Source: Acridotheres tristis | Taxonomy: Eukaryota > Chordata > Aves > Passeriformes > Sturnidae | Assembly (NCBI GenBank): GCA_037013685.1 | Contig: CM072894.1 | Coordinates: 17,230,949-17,294,948, forward strand | Direction: 5' to 3' | Length of the DNA stretch: 64,000 bases | Part shown: piece after piece, positions 49,101 through 63,376 of the stretch | How the letters are laid out: each line of letters starts with the position of its first letter | Numbering within the stretch: position 1 is the stretch's first letter | Notes under the pieces: generated by a model | What the model was told of the DNA's origin: nothing | What the model saw: only the letters and a program-made list of their open reading frames with translations | Databases searched by the model: none | Made by a program: the position numbers and the translations under genes

Positions 49101-52100
49101 TGCTCTCTTCTTGTGCTTTGCAGCAGAATGGTCAAACCTCTGCAGCTATGGCATCCTGAGGCCAGTTTTGTGGTGGCTCCTTGTCATACATCCCAGGTCA
49201 TACTCTGCTCCTGCATGAACAGGTGGCAGAGTTCAGTCTGCAGACACTGGAACAACGTGGTGGGCAGCACAAGACATTTGGCTATTAGCAGCATAGTAGC
49301 CAAACAACTGCTCCTCAGTACCTGACAGGAAAAAACTGTAGGGCAAATAAAAAGAACCTGAAGCCTAGGTATTGCCAGATGGGCACTGGGGTTATCCACA
49401 AGAGGCTCTTCAACCTGATCTCTGTATTTAGTGCATCACCATGCTTGTGAACACAGCCCAGCAGAATGCCACTGAATTAAGTGCTTAGTATTTGTAAAAT
49501 GCTTCAAGATACGTAGGTTAAGGATCACATACACATAGTATTATTCTGACATTGCATTCCTTCAGGAACAGACAAATACCACAGTACATAATTGGGCTGG
49601 TATCTCTTTAAATCTAGATCATTAGAGCTCTCCCGAGATCCCCATCAGTGTACAAAGAACAACTCGTTTGATTATTTTACAATACAAAACCCCCTGCATA
49701 TATCCACAATGATTATATATTCAGTACAATCCCTTTAATGTCAGTACATCAAATGTGTTTCAGTTGTGATTTTGCATTCATTGTCACATTCAAGTGAGTT
49801 TTGTCTTGCCTTCTCATCTCCTATACTTGATCTCTCTCTTTAAACTTGGCATTTGTAGCAACCTCTCCCAGCTAGGTCTTAAAAGTAGATTATTTTCTCT
49901 GCTCAATAAGCAAGAGAAGAGTATATAATTTCCTGCTTTATGTATACAACATCTGGCACTGTAGAAAGAACCAGTGTAAGTCTTACCAAGGCAGCAGAAA
50001 AAGACAGCTGAGAATCCTCCTGCAGGGAAAACAACCCTGCAGTACTGGCTATAACACATATTACATATTATATGAAAGGTTAGTGGACCTTCTGGCAGAG
50101 CATAGTAAAGTATGTGGGATTTGACTGCTGTATAGCAAAAGAGCACTGAGAGAGGGCCTTTTGTCAAACATTAATACAAATCTCAATCTGCTTTTCTCTA
50201 CATTAAATAAAAAATATCCAGATAAATCTGGCAGAAACATATATTTCCAAAGGTTAATATTTTGGGTGATAGCCTATACAAAGCATCTGCAACAAAATAA
50301 CCTTCCCTATTTAACTGGTAAGCAAGCTGAAGGTACAAAATTTCCCAACGTGAACGATCTCACCACAGTGCATTTAGAGCAGTAACTTAGGCATTTCAGA
50401 AACTACACAGCAATGACCTTCAGTGAACCCAGGAACATAATTTAAAGATATTTAAGAATTCAGAAACAGTTACCTAAGTGCTGTGCCTCTTAAGGATCCC
50501 ACTAGAAGCATATGACAACTTGGGGCTACCATGTGAGATTAAGATCTATCTTTACCAACACTCTAACTCCAGTAAGAGGGTTATTAAATGAAGATGACCT
50601 CCTATTTCAACACAGCCTTAAAAAGTAGAACCATAATGGTCCAGTTCACCTTTGCAATGACAGCACATGGCAAGGGCAAGTAAACGCCCTTTGTCCCACC
50701 CAGCTGGGACAGTGCCATGAGTGATCTTACAGTAGCATTAGAAGCTTCATTTAGTTGTCCAAGGTATTTCACTCAGTTGTCCAAGCAGAAAGCATACTGG
50801 CTGATCATGGGCCCAGTGAAGCAAGAAGAAAATTTGTTTTCCCTTATTACACACTGGTAGACAGCTCTTCCTCATGGACCGTTAAGAACAAAAGTAAGAT
50901 CAGAAGGTATTCGTCTTCCAGTGATTTTTAACTGCTTGAACTTTCCTTGGTAATAAAGCAATGTTGCTTTCCAAACCTTTTCATAAAATTCTAGCTCTTC
51001 AGTCATTTGTTAACATTCATCTGTCACATACTCCTTGAAGATGCAAAGTCTTCGGGAGAAGCCCGGGAAGGAAGTATCTGAGATATTGTCAGTGTCTGAA
51101 GCCAGAACTAATCAGTCCATGGAGCCTTGATAATTGTCAGGTTGTTTTACAGGCCATCTGCTAAAGCACTGCCTAAATAGGAATCAAATACCTACAAAAG
51201 CCTATCTTACATGTTTGTGGAAATAATAGCCAAAATTAACTTGGAATGTTGCCATGCACTTACGTAAGGTCATGGCATGATGTGGTTACTTGTCGGTACT
51301 AATATTTATTCAAGTGGAATAAAGTGCTATTCATGAGCTAAAAGCCATCCCAATGTTTTATTCAGAATTAAAATGCTTTTTCCAAAGAGGATGGCATTTC
51401 CAAAGTAGTAAGTGCTGGGCCAGTTCTGTTTTGTTTAATGTCAGTGGCAGCTTCTGAAACAGCAGCCATAACTTCAACCATTATGCTGGGCTGCTCAGGG
51501 CAACTCCAGTCTGGCAAGCCAGCACTGTCTCCCAGGGACAGGAATATGGCTAAGGGTGAGCAAGCTGGCACAAAAACAGGAAATTGGGTGCAAGGGTAAC
51601 TAGAGATAAACAAGTCTCTCCTGGCTGTATGGGAAAACCACCCAAAAAAGACTGGGATGAATTTTAATTACAATTGCATTATAACTAAAAAGTTGCTTGT
51701 CCAGCAGCATCACAGGGACTGTACATTCATCACAGGCTCCATTCTGTCCAAATCCAGCACAACTACTGGAGTAGTAATCAGTAACACATTCTTACTGAGC
51801 TATTGCTATGGTTCCACAACATTGCAATTTAAATTACAAGGGTACATGATACAAAGAGCTGATATTGAGCACCAGTTGTTAATGGTAAAGAGGTATTACT
51901 GCATATGTCTCATTACCAGGCCAATCCTATAAGTTCCCAGGAGGACCAGCCCTACAAAGATGATGACAACCAGCCCAATTGTGTTCGGGGCATTGCTATG
52001 CAACAGTAAGGACCAGCCAGATTCAAAACATTTCTGTGATATGTTTTCCTAATCTATCTTGAAAATCACTGAAAAAGCCAGTCCTGGCCCTTCTGTGTCC

Positions 52101-53897
52101 TTTTTAAAATGTGACAGAAATCCCCAGTATTAGTAAAGCCAAAGCTACTACTTAAAATCAAGAAGTCCTAAGAGAGTAGAAGGAATGAACCCACTGAGAC
52201 TTTTGCATTAGCCATAAAAGTCATTGCAGCTTCACCTTTTTCTAACCTTGACATTATAAACAGAAGTTGTAACAAAACATTTTTTGAAATGTTTTTTTCC
52301 CCCCTACTATAGTAATTCCTACTCCAACAAACATGTCACATGCTAAGCTTTCATTAGGCACAACTCCATCTAATGTACTTTTCATGGAGTTCAGGTCAGT
52401 AATGGATGCAGTTATTCAATACCACCCTCTTCTAACCCTCTTTCCTCCCTCCTGTAGTCAATCTTCATCAGCATCTAATTACCTGTAGTCAAAGCTTTAA
52501 AACTTCGTAGCAGACACTGATGATACTGAGTGGTACACATGATGTCAGTCTGTTTATAGACCTCTTTTCTTAGAATTCCCTTTCTGAAGAACCTGTGCAG
52601 ATCCCAATTACATCCAAGCCCTTCACACCTTCCCATGCAGCCCAGGGCTATTGGCCATGGTTCCATAATACAAAGCATTCCACACAACAATGGCCTATGG
52701 CCTGCCAGCCACTGCCAGGTCTGCAAAGATTGGCAAGGGGGCCCTACCATGAACAGGGATCAGTGAACAGGTTTGGGTCTTTTAGCAACTGCCACACGCC
52801 AAGAAAGAATAGCCAGAAAGTGATCAGGCAAGTGTTGAGACAAAATTTGTCTCTGACTTGAAACATGAGAAAATATCTACATTTTCCTGCAGTAGACCAG
52901 CTAGATATTTATCAAAATAACCAAAGCATACTACAAACCTCTAAAAAGCAACACAGCACTTGGCTTTGCTTTCCACTGCTACATAAAGTTGTTTTTACAT
53001 CTTAGAAACAAAATTTTAGCTGCTTTTCAATGGAAACAAAGATGCATATGTATGTACATACTGCATATACTCTACTCCATACTGCATTTCAGAGTACCTC
53101 ACTGAACTGATTTAATTAACATCAGCCAGAAAACTGTAACATGAAGGTGGCTCAAGACCTATCTGTATGATCTTTCTTCTGATTAAAATAATTTTTCCAC
53201 TGAAAGAAAAGCTCAAATAACAGTTGACTGCCATCTGCCCTGAATTTCCACAAAATGTCTCATTGTCTCCAACTGTACAAAGATGAATATCCAGATTAAT
53301 CAATCATTCCCAATTATCTGTCTTCCAGATCATGGAGCACATAGAAAAAAAAATCACTGACTGCAGTTGCCAATCATAGTGCTCTGCCTGCCTACACGGC
53401 TGGGAGAATCCAGGTACAAGAGGATGCCCAGATATCTCACTTCTACCAAGTTTCCTAGTTTGGAAGAGAGTACTTGGGAAATAACAATAGCCTTTTGGTC
53501 TTTATTCTTTCATTTTAGAATATTTTCTGCTGTTCTGTTTCTAATAAAAAGTCAGCACACAAGTACTGAGACATGAATTTTAGTTGAAGATGTTTGCATG
53601 AGCCCCACACTGACACAAGAGACACAGTCAGAGGCTGTTTCTGGAGCCCTTCTGTGAATTATCTTAATTCTCATGGGCTATTAGATTGGATTACACTACT
53701 TACAGAGGCAAAGGTAGCAATATCAAACTCATACACATCAAATGGAACAGTCTCTTCTCTTTACAAAGCACTATCAAGACTTTGAAACTCCACAGTTAAA
53801 TTAAACAGATCCAAGTTGTGCTTCTTCTCCTGATACCCTGGTCCATAGTATTTTCTGCAGCAGACTGATAGAGCAGTAAGTGTTCCTACCAGTGCTA

Positions 53898-53927
53898 CAG
53901 CATCTAGGTAATTATCTAGGTAATTAT
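53898..53927. repeat. Short direct duplication
   Basis: CATCTAGGTAATTATCTAGGTAATTATA contains a 12-13 bp unit (ATCTAGGTAATT) twice in tandem. Confidence 0.85.
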
Positions 53928-55810
53928 ACACTGAGTCTACCCATTACTTTCTCTCCCTGTATGGACTGTCCTAGAGTATCCTGTAAAGCATATAGTAATA
54001 TCTAAATATTTGGTTGTCTTTCTGATCCATCAGAGTATAAAAATGGACAGGCATTGTGTCTAAAAATCTTTCTGAGAGCAGATTTTATCAGCAGCCATTC
54101 ACTGGAATTCAAAATGAAAGCAGCAGGCAAACAGAGGCAGGCAAAAAGAACAGTGCAGCAGCTGCATGAGTCACATGCAGCCTCCTGGTTTTGATATGGG
54201 GTTGCCCAAGTGAGGACCTGGGGTTTCATTCCATGATTTAGAGCATGTCCTCTTATTTATTTCCAGAGAAGAAATTTAAACTGAATCTGTGGATACATGT
54301 AGGGATTCAGTCCTCTTCAGACTATCTCTAGGAATAAAAGTGGTAATTAATGTATCTAAAAGTCATCTAACTCCTTGTTAGACTCCCTGCAACTCCCCCT
54401 GAAGCACTAACTGAATAAACTGCCAATTAAAAACTCTACAGTACACAAGTTTGCCAGCCATTCATTTGTAAAAAGACACAGGGCGCCCATTTTAATGCTG
54501 TAGTCACATTTTAATCAAATATTAATCTTTAGAGGTCTTTGAAGGGAGGAGATATGCTCTCTTTGACAAGCCAATTCTTAAAATATATTTTTTTTTTGCT
54601 TTAGCAGTTTACAGGTCAAACGAGAATGCAGCAGGCAAGTCATGGACTAAACAGCGCTTTCAACAAAAAGAACTCAGCGACATCAAGCAAGTGTCAGAAA
54701 GCACAAGCTGAGGGGGATGGGACAGTAAGCAGGACATGCATTAACTTTTAAAGTATGCCATTGTCCAATTGTTTTTCGATATTGTGCATGACAGTGCAGG
54801 TCATCCACTGGAGCAGGAACCTTCAGACTAGGGGCTGCAATAGCTCAATGCCTCCTTGAAGCCGAAGTTCCATGAGGAAATGTGACTTGATCTAATTTTG
54901 GAATCTGGAAAAAAGACAAACATCAGGAAGGAAGTTTAAAAAAAGTTTAAGTCCTTTCAAAGAAAAAGGAAACTCAAATCAGATAAATTCAAATAGCAGT
55001 AAGTCACCATCGAACTGCTGTGACGTCTCTTTGGGAATAGCACACAAGAATTGCTTGTACCTCTCTGAATTATTTGAGACAGGGAGCAGGAAGTCACTAC
55101 AATCTTCGGATGGGTTTAGCCCAATGGTTCCCAGTTGTCTCTGTATGTACTGATAGTTCAGACCTCCATTTGTGCACAACACACACAGCTCTGCTATGTT
55201 AGGTGTTCACAGAGCTCCATACTCTCCATTTCAGACACTCCTATCTACAGAATAACCTTTGTAACAGAAGGCTAGAATACTCCAGACCCCACAGACAATT
55301 AAAGCTAATAGACAGATCTATCAAGAGAAAAGAATTGTAACAGAGGAAACTACTTCCAGGTTTCTGGGATAAAGAGAAAAACCCCTAATTCCACATGAAT
55401 TCTTCAGTACTGTGCATGACCTGTCACCGAGAACAACTCTGCAGGTGAGTGCAGGACCACTTTGGTCAATAGGGGGTACTCCATACAGCCTCACCCATAA
55501 CTTCACTGAACAATAGCATCAGATCAGTCAGTTCCTGTGATTCACCTGGTAAACACAAGTCTCTGAGAGCCTTGTCTGCTGAATCAATTATCATTTAACA
55601 TGTTCAGTATCTAAAAATTAATGGGTCACAGAAAAATGAAATTAAGACTTTATAAGTCAAGTCCCAGTTGTAGGAGAGTAAATCCTCATTATGTCCTAAA
55701 ATGGTCTAATTTATATTACAGGGTTTTTCATATGGGTGATGGATGCATGCTGACCTTATAATGATCCCAGAGGGCAAAGGTTTCCTCCCATTCTCACTTT
55801 ATCTCTCGTG

Positions 55811-55848
55811 TCCTCTTCCTCCCTCCCTCCCTCCCCTTTTTTTTTCTC
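55811..55848. repeat. Pyrimidine microsatellite (CCCT)n with T-run
   Basis: A run of CCTC/CCCT units followed by about nine T. The neighbouring 55860-55970 is GC-richer than the intron around it. Confidence 0.9.
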
Positions 55849-56779
55849 TGGAAGCCCTGTAAACTGTATAGAATTTATGTCGAGCCAGTAGAAAGGGGGG
55901 AAATCGGCACAGCAAGGAGGGCTACTACCTCCTCCTTCCCTCATCTCTTCTCCTCCTGCACAGGGGAAAGCCAAACTGTAACAGCAAATTCAGAGGAAGG
56001 AAAAGGAACAACATAAACCATCTTTAAAATACCCATTCTGAAATCTTAGAATTATCAAACATAATTGAATGGAAAAGAATTCCAGCTAGTCTTTTTAAAA
56101 TGAAAGAACATTGGCTTCAGGTTCTACTCCCACTATGGGTATGAAACAGGCACAAGGGTCAATGAGATTTAATATACAAGTAGAGGGAAAAATCCATATA
56201 CCAATCTTCTACCATATTGCCATTATGGAACTTCAAGTACAACTTCTCCTACAAATATATTCTATAAACTTCAGACATTTTAGTATACCCAAAGACAGTG
56301 TATCCTCTTTTGCTTTAATATGCTCTGACATTCCTGTGATCAATACTGAATTCATAAAGTAAACAAGGTCCAGCTGGGTAAATAATGAGAACAAATACAC
56401 CTTAGGAAGTGGTTATTTATCCTAAATCAACTCTCAAATAACATTATACCCTGTTTCTTAGAATCAGTGTAGTGCTGGAATTTCACATTTCAGCAGTACA
56501 AATCCATGTCCTCACCACAAGCGCTAACTATAGAGTTCAGCTGCAGCTTCTTCGGTTTTTAAAGTAATTTACCAGTGTTCTCATACAGGCTATAAGTGTT
56601 GTTAACTCACCTATATTTTCAGCTGAGTAAAGTATCTCACACTTCCCGACTGGGCTGCTAGGCAGTGCTGCTGTATGGCCTTTCAGGGGAAGCAGTAGTG
56701 AAGCCCATCAGAAGTCATATTTCTGCACTGCCAAAGTTCTGTGCAACCACGGTGCAGTCAGTCTGTAAATTTTCCCTCT

Positions 56780-56870
56780 GACATGAACACGTCAGTGCTG
56801 AATCTCTGCATCTGTAAAACACTTTGGGATCCCTGACAAAGAAGGACTCTAGGTAAAGGTCAGATGAATA
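56780..56870 (+). repeat. Partial MIR/L2-like SINE remnant
   Basis: CTCTGCATCTGTAAAACACT, TTGGGATCCCTGACAAAGAA and GGACTCTAGGTAAAGG match the 3' part of the same old SINE class as at 21200 and 22570. Confidence 0.4.
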
Positions 56871-59800
56871 ACTTTCCTCTTGAGCAAAAACATTTTAAGA
56901 TAATTTAAACAGACATGCAAGTCTAGCAATCTGGAAATTCTCACAGCTGCTGTTTGCTACCTAACCTCTGTGCTGCTTAGAGTCATGTGTGTTCACATGA
57001 TCTGCTAAGCTGGGTGCTGGGGGCTGTCTCTTGCTCTTGAACTTTTTCCTCCTGCACTTTACAATCAGTCCAGCAATGCTTTTATTGTGCAGTGCTGAGT
57101 ACATGAGCGTGCATGCAAAGGGCATATAATGGAAGCTGCTTCTAAATGGTTTATAACTATTCTGTCCTTTATTAGCATTTATTTAGGAAATGAAATAAAC
57201 TTATTAAAATTTCAGGACTTTTTTATTTTCAAAAACAACCCAAAAACTAGATCTTTAGTTTTTGGTCCTTAGAATTCAGACTGCACTTTGCCTTATATAT
57301 CAACCACAGACTAAGGGAACTATATGTTCAATTTTCATTTTCTCTAGATATGAAAATAGGTATACTGATTATCTTTAGAGAGTATTTGTATCAGTTTTAC
57401 TTTCCCAGGATTCAATATAAAGAGCATACCTCATACAGGCTATAGCATTTTCAAGAGCTATTTAAAAGCTTTCTGTGCATAACAAGCAAAACATTAATTC
57501 CCTGGAACGATATGAAGCTTGCAAGCTGAAACTCTGATGTACGCCTCGGCAATGAGCATTTAGAAATATAAGTAATCATTGTAAGAATAACATAACTCAT
57601 CAAAGCCTACAGGTCAGCCAGCTTTCTATTTCTGTGTTGCAACAGGAATAGTGGCATCAGCACAGGGCATTACAGGAGAACTAATGACTAGCTGTAATTA
57701 ATGGCCCTGGGCTATGCCTGAGGCAATCAACTCCTCCATCTACTCAGTAATCCCAGGAGATCCTCTAGTCTCCTTTGGAGCACTAATATCTAGTTTTTAA
57801 TAAAATTCTTTCTACACTGAATTTTTGTCCTTACATTATTTGGAGGAGTTTATGTACATATATGAATAAAAATACAGTCAATTAGGGAGAGCATATAGGA
57901 GTGAAAAGCAGGATCAGTGTCTTCAAGACTGAGTTCAATGGGAACAAATGTTCTCAGAAAATACAGAAAATAAAGAACAAGTAGGCTTGCATTTGTGATC
58001 CCCTGCTCCCTATATTTGAAGTGAGCTGCATTGACAGCTTTCTGTTAGTCATTCAGTTCCTTCAGAAAGTCTGTTCTTCACCCCTGCTCATCTGTCTTGT
58101 TTTGCAACACCTCACTCCACTACCACTGCTATTATCACTGCTGTAAAAATGTAACAGAATCTTTTGGATAGGTGGGAGGCACTTGAAAAATTGGTTATAA
58201 TCCATGTACAACAAGGATAATAATAATTTTAGTCACCATTGCCAAGAAGTTATTAGCACACTACAGATCTTAATCTGAAGTTAATAAAAAAGACGGTGAT
58301 ATGTCATGTGTTATTTTATTCCCTGCCACAGTCTCTCTTCAGTTATATTTTTTTAATCCACAAACTCCCGTTGGAAATATTCACTGACTGCCTCTTGGCA
58401 CAGACAGCAAACACATTACAGACTTCGAGCAAAAAAGGAATTTACTGTTCTTCTCAGGTGAGTTCTGCAAAACTGCAACGGACCCTTCAGATCTGGACCC
58501 TGGATATTCTTTTCCCTAGAAAAGCATTGCACCGAAGAATAATCCATTTGACTAAGACACAATCTGGAATGTTGCCATGCACTACAAGAAGTAATTCTTG
58601 ACATAACAAGCAACACATGAAACAGGTATCTCTGACTGCTAAGCACTACATAAAAAACCTCAGTAAGCTCAGCTCAATACTCTCTACTAACAGCCTACCA
58701 ATAAATTAACAATCAGCAATACTCTCATCACATAGTACAAAAAATTTTGTCTCATGTGTATTTAAGGTTTCAGCCTGTGTGGTTGTCAAACACTTTTGGT
58801 CAAATTCTCCATCAAATGCATGCAAGGAAGGGCTATCCCAGTGAGGTCTGTCTGATCTGTGCATATAATCTAATTGAAAAGGACAAAGCTCTGACTCCTG
58901 TAGCCAAATGATGAAAGTTTTCATTATTACATTTAATTTTTTTTAAGACATTTGAAAAGCTAACCAGTGTTTGTGTGTTCCTTCAATGACACAGACCCTG
59001 TACCAGAACATGGAACTGGCTATAACGGATTATTGATTATATACCAATAGAGCAAAAGTAGTAACAGGCATGCACCAGACATATTTGCTACCCTGTGGTT
59101 TCAACATTGTCCACAGATTACTTCAATATTAAAGTAGATCTGTACCACAGTCCACTCCACTTTAAAATGGAGCTGGCAATTTTATCACTGCTTATCATGG
59201 CCCGGGGAAAATTACACATTTGTGTACAATTATCAGTTTTCCATAGCCTTTCACTATCTGCAGATTTTTTGTAGTGCTGGTGATGCTACTGAGATGGTTA
59301 ACTAACTTCCCCTCAAAAACAGATAAAAACTGAAATGACAGAGTTTCTGGCAAGAGAAATTCTGGCAGACGAAGCAAAGTAGGAAATGCAGTTCTTGATA
59401 TAAAACAGCCTACTCTGTCTCATCTGAGAGAAGGCTTGCTTGCCTGGGTATTTCTCAAATGAAAAACTGCCAGAGTTTAAAACAACTGAAGCTTTCCTGT
59501 TATGAGAATTATGTGCTTTACAGATCATGATAAATCCTGACTAAAATATGAACGAGTCAGTCTTTCAAACGGTTCCTTTCCCTCAGTGAGGTTACATTTA
59601 CAGTTCAGTGAGTAGACTTGGATTACAGGGTCCTTTTTCACTTGAAGAGACTAAGAATATTTGTATATATTGCATTACCAGCATTCAAGCGCTGAAGAAA
59701 AAATATGGGATATGTCTCCCTGAAGAAATTACTCAGTCCCTCCAGAATTTGCCTCCTATTATCCCTCACACCTTTTTTTCTGCCTCCTTCCTTCCTCCCA

Positions 59801-62800
59801 CCACTCATCATCTGTCCAAGGAAAATAACGCCAGGTTATTCAATGGCCTTGTTATCATAAGGAAGTTATTATGGTACATTGGTATGCTGAGAAATAGGGT
59901 TTGTATGGTTTGTGGTGAAAAGTGTGACCTGATTCTACATCCCTTCTGCTAGAAGTTCACCTGGAGTCACTGAGGAAATACAAAACTGAGATAGAAACCT
60001 GACTTTGAAAAAGATCACTGGCAGCCCAGTACTGGAAACAAGGAACAACAACCCCATACCACTTTCCCTGCTGAAGCTGGAAAGCTAAGTGGGACACAGC
60101 CCAAGTGTAGCATGAGAATCCACATTATAACTTCTCCTATGGCCTTAATCTCTGTCACTGATTGTAAAGGTAAATTCTACATTTTACTGATCACTTTTCC
60201 CTTCAGTGATTGTTCCCGCCATCTTGCAGTTATTTGCTTAGATTTTTAGTGCATAAAAATCCTGGCACTGCCACTATGGGCTCTGAGCCATCTGAGCAAT
60301 CTTCTTTAAATACACTAACACATCATCCATATGGTTATCCAATATGTAACTATTTACTTTCCAGGATAATCACAGAGGTAATAAAAACTGTTGAAAGCTT
60401 CACAAAGCTTCACAGAACACTGTCACCCTAATCAAAGGTCTATGATTTTCACTGAATAGCATAGTTTCAGGCATCAGTCTGAATGATTCCTTTTTAACAC
60501 ACCATTATTATATCTCTTCCTTAAAAAAGACTGAAAGATCAGATGAGTGGTTGTTCTTAGGAGCTACCTGTTTGAGATCACTGGTGTGTGTGCCCCAGTA
60601 GTCATGCAGTTCACTATGCCCTGGAAGATATCTAGTTCATAAACAACATTTTAAAAGCCTGGAAAGACTATCTGAAAACTGGAAGGAGAGATACCAAGGA
60701 AACCCCTTCCCTAGTATGATCTTCCCCAGTAGCTTATGATTTTTTAAATGGTTTTCAACAGAGGTTCCAAAATTTGGTAAAGGACTCAATCAAGGTATAA
60801 ATAGTTTGTTTTTCTCAAAAGCTGTAACTGCACTATTTCTTTTAGAGTCAATTTACAGGTAATTTTTTTTCCCCTTTCAGAGATTCCCTATGGCTGCATA
60901 TAGGTAAAACCTTACAAAAGAAAGGCCTTGTAAAATCATGGCTCATGCCTCCTACTTTGGCTAAGTACAGATAACAGCTAACCTGACAAGTAACCGTGAG
61001 AAAAAAGCTCCTTATCTGTGAGAACTATCCTATACCCATGAAAAAAAAAACATCCTAAAAGAAGAAAGTCTTTAGCAGGATTAGGACACCAGCAACTACT
61101 AACTAGTGAACTGGGTAGCAACAAGTTAGTAACCAATTAAAATTAAACAAAATGCTTTTTAAAAAACCATAAATATAAGCTGTGAAAAATAAAGATTAGG
61201 TACTGCTGCATGAAAAAAGGGTACCAAGACAATGATATTTGGGTGAGAGATCACATTGCTGAGACAGCTGAGGCAGTTACACATGTATTCTCTTCACAGT
61301 GAGCCCTCTACACTGAGGGCAGTCATTTATCACAATCTTCTAAGCATACTTCTGGTGGTACCTGACAGCTGTTGAACATGGCTGCTTTATATGCTGTAGC
61401 TTGTGAGCTAACATTTTATGTCAGAAGTTGGTTGTGAGTATTCCAGACACAATTCCATAGATGGATTAGTGATTATTGAACTTGTGGAACAAATCAATGA
61501 GCTCTTAGGCCTGCATGCATATAGTAAGATGGAAGCCTTTTACATAAGCTTTTAAGACCTACAGTTCTTAGGTCTCTTGGGATACTTGCAAAATTCTGCC
61601 TCTTTTTATCAGAAGTGACTAAATCCATAAAGGACAAGGAGGAGCAGGAGAATGGAAAGCCATGTCATTCCTTTTCCTGGCCACCAGATTTCATAAGCTT
61701 TGGGACAGGGACAAAACAGACTTAGTGCACCAATACAGAAGTTCACTCTCTCTGCTATCATGGAAATTGAAAGGCCCCTTCTTGGGACAGTACACCCTTC
61801 TTTTGCCACCAGAGATAACACGGGTCAGACTTTCAACTTCAAGTGGAAGATGTACTGTTTTGTAGACAGAAAACTAGAAGAAATTATATTTAATCAACAC
61901 AGTTTGAACCCCTATGACTGTGTGTTTCTCAGAACAGCCTGTTGTTTTTGTTGCTGCCACCATAGGAATCATGATGCTTTAAGGTTTCAGGCCCTGCCTT
62001 GGCAACTTTGGTAAGAGCTTTTCCACTGAACTCAAACCTAACAAGAATATTTTTATGTTGTTTTCCTAAATATCCTAAGTAGAAGATAATTCAATATGCT
62101 GAAATTGGCATCAGGAGCCCCCTGCAGCTCTGAAAGTGCAGGTATTAGTGTCCATTAGCACAATTTAAAGCATGAGAAACTACTTAGCACAAATTTATTG
62201 ACTAAACTTGAAGGTGAAAATGAAGACCATGTTGGAGCTAAGTGAAAGAGCTTTACAGGGTAACAGACTGACAAACACAGAATTTCACTCTGGAGGAGGG
62301 TGAGCCTTGTTTTGACAAATGGAAAGTTCATCATAATCATATTCAGCCCACAATAGACTTTTGTCCCTTCAATTAAAAAGGAAACTTAAAAACAGTTATC
62401 TAATTCCAGTTTTGTCATATGCATTGCAATTAATTTAGCATCTAATTTAAGTGTGACCACGGTATGAAACTTCACAGAAACACACTGAAGCAAATGTTTG
62501 TTTTAAGATCACAACATCAACACAACTACAGAGCATCTTCGCAGATACAGGATGTCTTCAGAATAACTTCAAGACAAGGAAAGCCACTTGTTTTGTTATC
62601 TTCATAAAACCCAATAATCATCTACTGTTCCAATGGACAGAGATGACAGAAAAAAAAGGATGTCTTTATTTTACCAACAGAAGCCCAGCTCCATTAAGAG
62701 GAGCTAGACTGATTGTATTATTCTGTCACATGTGTAAAGAGAGTATTTCAATGAAAAAAGCACAAGAATCTTTGCTATGGAGTTTACAACTTAAGACCAC

Positions 62801-63335
62801 ATTGGGTACATTAGAACAGACATAACAAGATCAAGAAATCACCATTCCTCTTTGCTTCCTGTTGCTGTACAGCTTTCCTCTCTTTTCGTGTTTATTATTT
62901 TCTAAGTCAGACTGCTAAAGCTATGGGTTCCCAATGGGACCTCAGCTTCAGGGGCTACATACAACTGAGGGCCTGTGTGATCATCCATATGCACATCTGT
63001 ACAAAAATAAACTCTCTACTTGGTCCATGTTTCATCTGTAAGTTGGTTATTTATTCTGTTGGGAAGAATGAGCATCCTTTCTGCAATACAGCTTTACCTC
63101 CCCTCTTCACTATTTCCATCCATCAAGCTTGTAGGAAAGTTGCAACTACTAGTAGACAAAACTTTTGTTTTGCCTAAGATCTACAAAAAATACCTGTGCT
63201 ACAAAATCTGAAACTGGCCCATACTCTGAATATTTGAGGTCTGTGAAGGGGATAACAGCCTCACAACTATTCCTACATTTTTCAATTGCCACAAAAATAA
63301 ACCATTTGTAGACATACTCATGCAGACTACTTCTG

Positions 63336-63376
63336 TTTCTATATTCTATATATTTCTATATATATATATTTCTATA
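63336..63376. repeat. TA-rich microsatellite
   Basis: Interrupted (TA)n with repeated TTTCTATA units. Confidence 0.9.

Noticed and set aside
55756..55974. Minus-strand 72-codon frame in a GC-richer patch, considered as an EPAC2B-type first exon.
   Set aside because: Its charged, Gly/Glu-rich reading comes from the pyrimidine microsatellite, and no donor in the required phase 0 is evident.
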